A DNA stretch of 64,000 nt from Hirundichthys speculiger (Eukaryota; Chordata; Actinopteri; Beloniformes; Exocoetidae), in the NCBI GenBank assembly GCA_018398805.1, contig JAGFBZ010001279.1, forward strand, positions 682,001 through 746,000, in the 5' to 3' direction. This document shows, in pieces, positions 57,558 through 64,000 of this stretch; within the stretch, counting starts at the first letter, position 1, and each line of letters starts with the position of its first letter. The translations under genes were made by a program, and so were the position numbers. Below the pieces are notes generated by a model. That model saw nothing but the letters and a program-made list of their open reading frames with translations, was not told the origin of the DNA and did not search any database.

Positions 57558-60500
57558 GTGACTTATAACACACTTGCAGACGAGCATGCGACTTCCTAGA
57601 GTCCGACGGTATTTGCGCAATTTTTATAACGCCATAAAATGTCAGATAAAGATTCTAAACATGTCGGCCTGGACTGTTTAGGAGCAAAGGATGTGAAGGA
57701 AGAAGCGGAGGCTCAACGTGCAGCCACTTGTGCGCGTTGGTGCGCCAAAACCTCCATGTTCTCTTGGCGTCTCTTTGAAGCCGCTGCGCCTCAACGGCAA
57801 GCGGTGAAAACACTTCTTCCCTCGTAGCAGAAAACACCCGGAATGACTGATAGCATCGCAAGAACGCTTGGTTGAAACTTTCCGCAGAGATTAGTTGTGG
57901 CAGCGAGAGCTTTCTTTCTTTTTCTTTTTTTTTTTTCAAGTCAAAGCGCCGTTTTGCAGCGATAACATCTCATCATCCGCGTCCCTGCACAATCTCCGCA
58001 GTCAGCCCCTGCGATGTGTTTGCAAAGCGCAGATGTTTTCACTTGAGGCTCCAGTTCTCCGTGCACATGTTTATATGTCATCCCGGGCTCGTATTTGTAG
58101 CCTAATTTATACAAGTCGTGAGCTGTAAACGTTTGAGCCCAAGCAGAGCAGTTGTCAAGAAGAAGTCCGCCGCTGACTCCTCCAGTTCCTCGTACCCGCA
58201 GAGGGCTTCTTCTCAGCTGATATTTGCTCTCCTTTTTTTTTTGGCTGCGTTTCTGCACTCTTGTAAAGTTCGGTTTACGTTCGGGCTGAAATGTTTTTCT
58301 TACCGTATGGCGGTTTTTCAGATGAATAATTGTCATGTTTGAACAAGCCAAGAGCGCAGAGCGCGCGGCCGCTCCGCCGGGATGTTAATGGGTTCACCTG
58401 GGGAGCATCTCTTTCTCTTTTACTGTCTCCCCCCGTCTGCTTTCCTCCCTGTGCTAAACGTCTTTGGCAGAGGCTCAGTGCAGTGTGGTCGTGGTTAGTT
58501 ATGCTCTGGATGTGAGCCAGAGGGAAAAACACTGGAAGCAAAAAAAAAAAAAAAAAAAACACAGAAAGAACAAGCGAGCAAAGGAAAGTGTTTGTTTGGC
58601 TCTGAATCTGAATTTAAGAGCTGTGATTCTGGATTTAGAGAAATCGATCCCAGGTGCTGCAGTTATGGAGTTCATCATCTGTCCTCAGCACCTGAAGAAC
58701 CTCCCGGAGGTGGCAGAGGAGAGCACTTATTTCATTGGAAATATGTTTGAAATCTCTGTGCATTTGAGTTTCGTAACCACTTTTGTCTATTTTTTTTTTT
58801 TTTTTTTTTTTAAAGAAGCTCAGTTTCAGTATCAGCTAGACTTTCTCCTGTTGCAGCGGAGTGTAGAGAGACATGCGGAAAATAACTTAACTTCCCACTC
58901 ACGCATACTTGCTGATAATCCTCACTCCTCCTCAAGGTTTTGGAAAATATTCCTCCCACCCACACCTGGCTGTCAGAGAGGCAGTTAACACTCATTATGA
59001 CTTTATAAAAAAAAAAAAGGAAATTAACCCTAACTGGTCTTTTCTCTGTCTCCAGGTAGATCTGGCCACAGCCCCACATCGGCCCATAGAGGTGAGTGTT
59101 CCCTTTGGCTGAAACATAACTCCCCAGTAACACGCCTGCAGAACAACTGGGATAATATTGTGAATCTACCTCATCAATACTTCTAGGTGGTTTTGGAAAG
59201 ACACAGAAGTCACAGAGCCCAGAATAACGTTTGTGTAACGGCAGTGCAGAAGGGTGATCTGCTTGAAGAGCCCTTTGAAGCACACCGGGTATTTCCTTCC
59301 GCCACTGGTCGAGAGGGGGGGAAGTACGGTGCATGTAGTAGCTCTGTTGTGTGTGTGTGTGTGTTTTTTTAAAAAAAAGAGTCAGATCAGTCTGTGATTT
59401 TACACTGACGGGAGTCATGATTTTCCCACGGGTGTGTTTTCCGTGTGCGCCCCTGCTTCTGTAGAGCCAGCATAAAACCCCCAGCTGGTCACACAGGCTG
59501 GAGCGAGGTCAGACCGCAGCAGCACAAACACCTCCGGTCAAAAAGCTCCCGGCTCGGGATTTTTCCACAAGTTTTTGATTGATCGACTCCCCGCGCTGCA
59601 CTCAGACAGTAGTTTACAGCTTCAGTTATAGATGAGTCACTCATTGGCGTCAGTGGTTGCAGCGTGTCTTTGATCATCACTTGTAGCATGAGATGTACAA
59701 TACTTAATTGCTTAAGTGATATGTTTTCCTATAATCCTTTTTTTGGAAGCTGCTGTCCCTTTTCTGGCCAGGCTTTTCCACGCAAAAGCAAAAAAAAAAC
59801 CATCCAGGAAGTACAACGGCACAGAATAAAAGCTTTGCTTTGTTTGGTTTCCCATGATGCTTTGAATTGATGTATTTGTGTTTGCCCCGGGTATCCCTTG
59901 GCGGCGCTGCTGAGACGAGCCACCCAGCCTGTCTTGGCCCGGGGAGCTCGCTGTGTCGTCAGCCCGCGGCCGTTTCCCACAGAATACAGGAAGACGTCCG
60001 CGGCGTTTTACGAGGTGTCAGGGTGACATGTCCACTTGGCTCGGTCAGCGCCGAGACTGCCCGGGAGTTTGTTAGAGAGCAGGAACTGTCATCTTCTGTG
60101 ATGTGACTCTGAATCGGGCCTGTGGTGAGAACGAGGGGCCATGAATCAGCCGCGGTTCACAATCTCAGTGTTTATAATGTGTGCGAAGAGCTCTGCTACG
60201 TTGTGAAACCCAAGGAGACGTTCTGCCTTGGTGGCCGAGCTCTGAGTGAGAGGACTTTTGTTCTGGAGTAGCATCTCGCAAACCACTCATCAAACATAAT
60301 AGACATGTTGAGTGATGTGTGCGGCGCATAGTTAAAGGTCTGAGCCGAGGCCTGCATGCACTGTGGCACTGCAGGACCAAGCACGCGCAATCAAGGCATC
60401 TGTAGCAGGGCGCATACTTCTAGGCAGACATGTTTCCTCTGTCTGCTGCAGAGCGGGTGCCACCGTGCTGCATTTTAATCTTACATCGCACTGTAGATTG

Positions 60501-61890
60501 AGCTACTGCTACTTCGTTGGAAATAACCTCTCCTGGCTGAAGAAGCAGGATGCGGTCTTGACGGGCGAGGCCAGTGGGGAGCGTGTTCACGATCACCTGG
60601 CGAGGCATCGTTTAGGCCTGTCTCACCCCAACACATGCACCTTAAACATGTTCGTGGAGCAAATTGGTTTTTAGACTGGGATCCATGCACTTTTGTCTGG
60701 ACTTGTGAACAGATTCCAGGAGCAATATCAGCTCCGTACAGGTGCAGTGTTGCAAAACCATGTTAACGGTGCTCGTTCCGTAATCGAGTTCATTTGGACT
60801 GCTGTGTTTTTTTTAAGTTGGGGTGTTTAACGATGACATCCTTCTCAACCCTTTCCATTACGCTATTTTCTCTTTTTTTCTTTTTTAATCTTGGCTCAGA
60901 CTTGTTACGAGATGATACCTCTGGGATTCCTGAGATTACTGGATCAGAGGAAACTGCTCGAGAACTATAAAACAAGTTTTAACATCTTCAGGATATAAAA
61001 ACACCTCAATCAATCTAAATAATTTTTCACTTTGATTTGTAATTCGTCTCATTTACCACGTCTGCTGCAAATCAATCAAAAAAAAAAAAAATCGATGTGC
61101 TCAAGTGGAACACCCTTGAGAATGTAATTTCGCTCAGGCATGATTTTTCTTGTGTTGGTTACATAGACAGAAGCAACAACAGCAGTCACGCCTGAAGTTT
61201 TACCTTCATGCCAGATAAGTGTGGAAGTTGGCACCTCCCATGGAGGGACTGTCTACGTGCTTGGAAACCATGTTTTCCTTTACTGTATCTGCTCCGTCTT
61301 GGCTGAAGACAGCCCAGCTCACAATGTGCATGGCAGTGTCATCGTGGCCTCGAATAGAGTCAGCGCTCAGGGGGAGCAGGGATTGTGCCAAATCCGTGAG
61401 AAACTCAAAGGTTCTGAAAAGTTACGCTCACCAGGAGGCCTCTCTGTCACCGCCTCCAGCCTCAAATCCAACCAGGGATGTAATATGAGTTAGCCGGCTG
61501 GCCAAAGAGGATGGATAATATATTCAGACATGTAGCCACTGGGTACTCATTCGCTTAATGTCTTCATATAAAACCACACAGTTCCATTTCAGCGGGTCGT
61601 CATTGAAAGAAACTGCAGAACAAAGCTGTTATGTCCAAAAACAGTTCTTGTAAATGCAGGTTCTGAATTCAGCATCTTAGATTGTAAGACACGAGAGATG
61701 TTTCTGACCTGTCATCCGTCGGTCACGGCTTACTGAATTAGTTTTTCTTCTTCCCTACAGGAGGTGCAGGCCGAGCCGATGGTAAACGCACTGAAAGACC
61801 CGAGGAAACCCAAACGATGCAAAGGTCAAACTAAAGAGACCCTGCAGTCGGCTCATCTACCAATTACAGCCCGTCAGGTGTTCTCTAAGA
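57220..61890 (+). CDS. tnfsf11: tnfsf11 (RANKL, TNF ligand superfamily member 11), 5' coding part; 3' end outside the window
   Basis: Exons 57220-57420, 59056-59091 and 61761-61890 give residues 1-122. The product is a type II membrane cytokine that binds RANK to drive osteoclast formation; osteoprotegerin is its decoy receptor (family knowledge). A short cytoplasmic tail has SEYRAYLRN, recalling the mammalian DYTKYLRG. It is followed by one membrane segment (about residues 38-61, LLFGTLAVMGLLQVASSVAI) and a basic extracellular stalk (KDPRKPKRCKG). AHLPITA then corresponds to AHLTINA at the start of the TNF domain. The remaining trimer-forming domain exons were not found up to 64000. Identity is also supported by akap11 being the neighbour, as in mammals. 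The last exon ends in phase 1 before GTGAGT. Confidence 0.85.
57421..59055 (+). other. tnfsf11 intron 1
   Basis: The CpG-rich stretch continues to about 57480. It holds a (TG)n run (57525-57552) and A/T runs near 57923-57937, 58541-58559 and 58790-58812. No additional exon was recognised. Confidence 0.5.
57525..57552. repeat. (TG)14 microsatellite
   Basis: Perfect dinucleotide run near the tnfsf11 promoter. Confidence 0.95.
59056..59091 (+). CDS. tnfsf11: tnfsf11 exon 2, 36-nt mini-exon
   Basis: It lies between TCTCCAG and GTGAGT and encodes VDLATAPHRPIE in phase 0 at both sides. It joins cleanly to exons 1 and 3. The assignment rests on the splice sites and frame; homology in so short a piece is weak. 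Confidence 0.7.
59092..61760 (+). other. tnfsf11 intron 2
   Basis: Mostly unassigned. A short (GT)n run lies near 59347-59363. One exon-like open stretch (61167-61493) is listed separately. Confidence 0.45.
61167..61493 (+). other. Exon-like open segment of unknown nature within tnfsf11 intron 2
   Basis: After TTACATAG, 108 codons stay open to a TAG at 61491. The translation includes VEVGTSHGGTVYVLGNHVFL and three cysteines. I do not recognise it. The opposite strand is also open for 61 codons. It could be an alternative exon, a remnant of an old element, a conserved non-coding block or chance. Confidence 0.25.
61761..61890 (+). CDS. tnfsf11: tnfsf11 exon 3 (stalk into TNF domain)
   Basis: It lies between CCCTACAG and GTGAGT and is 130 nt ending in phase 1. 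EVQAEPMVNALKD, a KRKxKRC-type basic cluster and SAHLPITARQ match the stalk and the beginning of the TNF homology domain. Confidence 0.82.
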
Positions 61891-62797
61891 GTGAGTCCGG
61901 TTGATTTTCCATCCTCTGATCACTGCACCAGAACAGTTTATCCGCCAGTCTGCTTCTATGGCAAACAACATGTGGCTCTAACGTTCTAATCAATATTTGA
62001 AGTGGGAATATTTGTCTCCCCCCTGTGGAAATGACCGTAAATACCCAAAGGCATTCGGCATGCCCTCAACATGAAGTTGGCGTAACTGTTTAGATATTTT
62101 TTTTACAAATTACAGCACGTCCACCAGCAGTAATATGGCATCCATCTCTGCCGTCACTCCATCTTCTGTTATGATGAAAAGCCACGCCCATAGGAATCTA
62201 CGTGCACCGTGTTTCTGTCAATGACTCTTTTTCGTATGCGTCCATCCCGCCAGACACTTTCTGTCACTGAGAACGTTTCTCGGTTTCTTCCCAGGTTTTT
62301 TTTTTCGGTGCTTTTCGGTTGCTGCATCTGTTCTTTTTCTGGTCACTTTAGCCAATCATTACTGCTTAATCTGCACTGGTGTGGCAACGTTGGGAGGTTG
62401 CTGCAGGGACCAGACCTAAACTCTGGCAGCCTGATGGGATCTGTTATTATACAAGACAGTAGAGCGAATCGCCAGGGTCCATTCACATTAATGCAGTTTA
62501 ACTTTTAGAATCCACACAAGGACCGTGAGCTTTGGGGCAACTGCCAGTCTAGTTTCAGTTTTAAAACTCACACACTGTGTGCTGGTCTGGACAGGATCAG
62601 AGACTTTTACAGCAGATGTTGAAGAAGTCTCTGTAGAACAGTAGACATAACATTCCACCTAGGCCGACAAATCTTCTGATATCTAACCCCTCATCTGTCG
62701 GTATACCCTCAGCCCTGATCACTGCACAGTTAGGCATTACTTCTAATAACAGCTCCATGTCTCTCTAACATAATACAAAGTAATATTTGGTCTAAGC
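61891..62797 (+). other. tnfsf11 intron 3, left part
   Basis: No exon or repeat recognised. Confidence 0.45.
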
Positions 62798-63071
62798 TAG
62801 GGATGTCCGATAATATCGGCCCACCGATATTATCGGCCCGATATTGGCATAAAAATGTAATATCGGTAAATATCGGTATCGGTTGTTTTTTTTTTTCGCA
62901 CAGACAATGTGTTAATTCCACGACAGGAGATATGTGATGTTACCTAAAATTAGTTTTGAGGAAAAATAGCCCGCATATATCGGTATCGGTAGATATCGGT
63001 ATCGGAAATTGAGAGTTGGACAATATCGGCATATCGGATATCGGCAAAAAAGCCAATATCGGACATCCCTA
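62798..63071. mobile_element. hAT MITE (274 bp) with perfect 8-bp target duplication, in tnfsf11 intron 3
   Basis: The left end TAGGGATGTCCGATAATATC and the complement of the right end TAGGGATGTCCGATATTGGC are long inverted repeats. GTCTAAGC flanks both sides exactly (62790-62797 and 63072-63079). The interior is full of ATATCGG and TATCGG motifs on both strands. Confidence 0.92.
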
Positions 63072-63256
63072 GTCTAAGCTCTTGCCCTGGCTGTTCTCAT
63101 AGAGTTCTTAATCCTCAAGTGTGCAGCCAACAATCTTCTTGTTTAGCATGTGCGTGCTGGAAAAGGTTTTTTTCTTTTTCATGCTAGGCACAACTGACAG
63201 AGAAGAACTCTGAAATGATGCTCAAACACCTGTCTGCCCTTGCAGGTCAAAACTAC

Positions 63257-63700
63257 ACTGCCTGGTCAAAAAAAAAAGAAAGTCCCAAACTTAAATATTT
63301 GATTTGATTATGGCACATGTCCATTGTGACACTGATTAAATGAGCTTATGCAACGCTAAAACATGCCTTTCCATCAAAAGTTGCATTAATCTTCTTTCAC
63401 GAGCTTGTATTCAATGACGGGAGAATCGGACTGTCACGTCAAGTCTTCTCCAGGACGTTCGACAGATGGGTGGGTTTAGGGTTTGGACTCTGTGGTGGCC
63501 ACATGCTCTCTGGAGGACTCTGCCACACTTTGGCCCTGATGAATTCTGGTTTTGTCGTCTTGGAACATGCCCGTGCCATCTAGGAGGAGAGAAATCTGTG
63601 GAAGGAGATGTGTGGTCATTCAGCACCTTCAGGTTATTAGCTCATCTCATTCTGGGGAACACAGATGGACCTTTTTTTTTTTTTTTTTGTATAGCCTGAC
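63257..63700. mobile_element. DNA transposon fragment starting CACTGCCTGGTCAAAA
   Basis: CACTGCCTGGTCAAAAAAAA, followed by AAGTCCCAAACTTAAATATT, is a terminal sequence seen in many fish genomes, of Tc1/mariner type. Its opposite end was not clearly identified, so the right limit is approximate. Confidence 0.5.
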
Positions 63701-64000
63701 TGGTTAGTGGTACTTTTTAAGACCACCAACCTTGTTTAATCCCAATACCTTGAGTTAATTGCATGGAAATGATCTTACATTTCCTATTAAGCACTGCCGG
63801 GAGCTCTGCTGTTAATATTCTTGGATTAGATTTCCCCAAATATAATCTTTGATCTTGACAATTCAAGACTCTTTTTTTTTTTTTCCCAACCACATTTCTT
63901 CCTGGAAGATGACGGTTTACCACCCACTGTCCTTCTAGGATTTAATTATGTGTTGGATAATTTTTAACCCAATTTCAGCAGGTTCAGCAACATTTTAGTT

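Noticed and set aside
61900..64000. TNF-domain exons of tnfsf11
   Set aside because: I looked for the GxYYLY, W-x-G-N and FGAFK-type blocks and found none; the domain must lie to the right of the window.

Overview
The window is eukaryotic and reads as a teleost fish chromosome. It has split genes with GT-AG introns and many short DNA transposons of the hAT and Tc1/mariner types. It also has tRNA-derived SINEs, L2-type LINE fragments, and AC/TG/CT microsatellites. Two protein-coding genes can be supported, both on the + strand. The first is akap11 (A-kinase anchoring protein 11, complete coding sequence in 11 exons, 8223-28000). The second is the 5' part of tnfsf11 (RANKL, the TNF-family cytokine; three coding exons between 57220 and 61890), whose receptor-binding TNF domain lies beyond the right edge. 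The two genes are also neighbours, in the same order and orientation, on human 13q14, so this is conserved microsynteny.

Layout. 1-6318: a 3.9-kb unit carrying a dead Tc1 transposase and a 2.3-kb hAT-like element; the unit is followed directly by a partial second copy of itself. 6319-8176: no assignable gene. 8177-30590: akap11, with the usual giant internal exon (13527-17937, about 4.4 kb), transposons in several introns and a long 3' UTR with three AATAAA signals. 30600-56900: a 26-kb intergenic desert made largely of transposon debris. 56900-64000: CpG-rich tnfsf11 promoter, exon 1 (cytoplasmic and transmembrane part), exon 2 (36 nt) and exon 3 (stalk); introns hold further MITEs.

The assembled akap11 reading frame is 1,897 codons plus stop (1,898 if the alternative acceptor of a CAGCAG pair is used). 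All exon phases agree, and the length matches the human protein of about 1,900 residues. akap11 is a scaffold for protein kinase A; tnfsf11 is an osteoclast-differentiation cytokine. They are neighbours by ancestry and nothing in the sequence suggests they form one pathway.

I found no undescribed biological system. The most informative observations are: a natural filled-site/empty-site pair showing a TA-target insertion; an FFAT-like motif and about twelve repeated amphipathic helices in AKAP11; a tandem duplication at the left edge; an unusual element with telomere-like terminal repeats at 51360-52020; and several transposons with intact 8-bp target duplications. Family assignments rest on recognition from memory and on motifs read directly. 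No database search was run.
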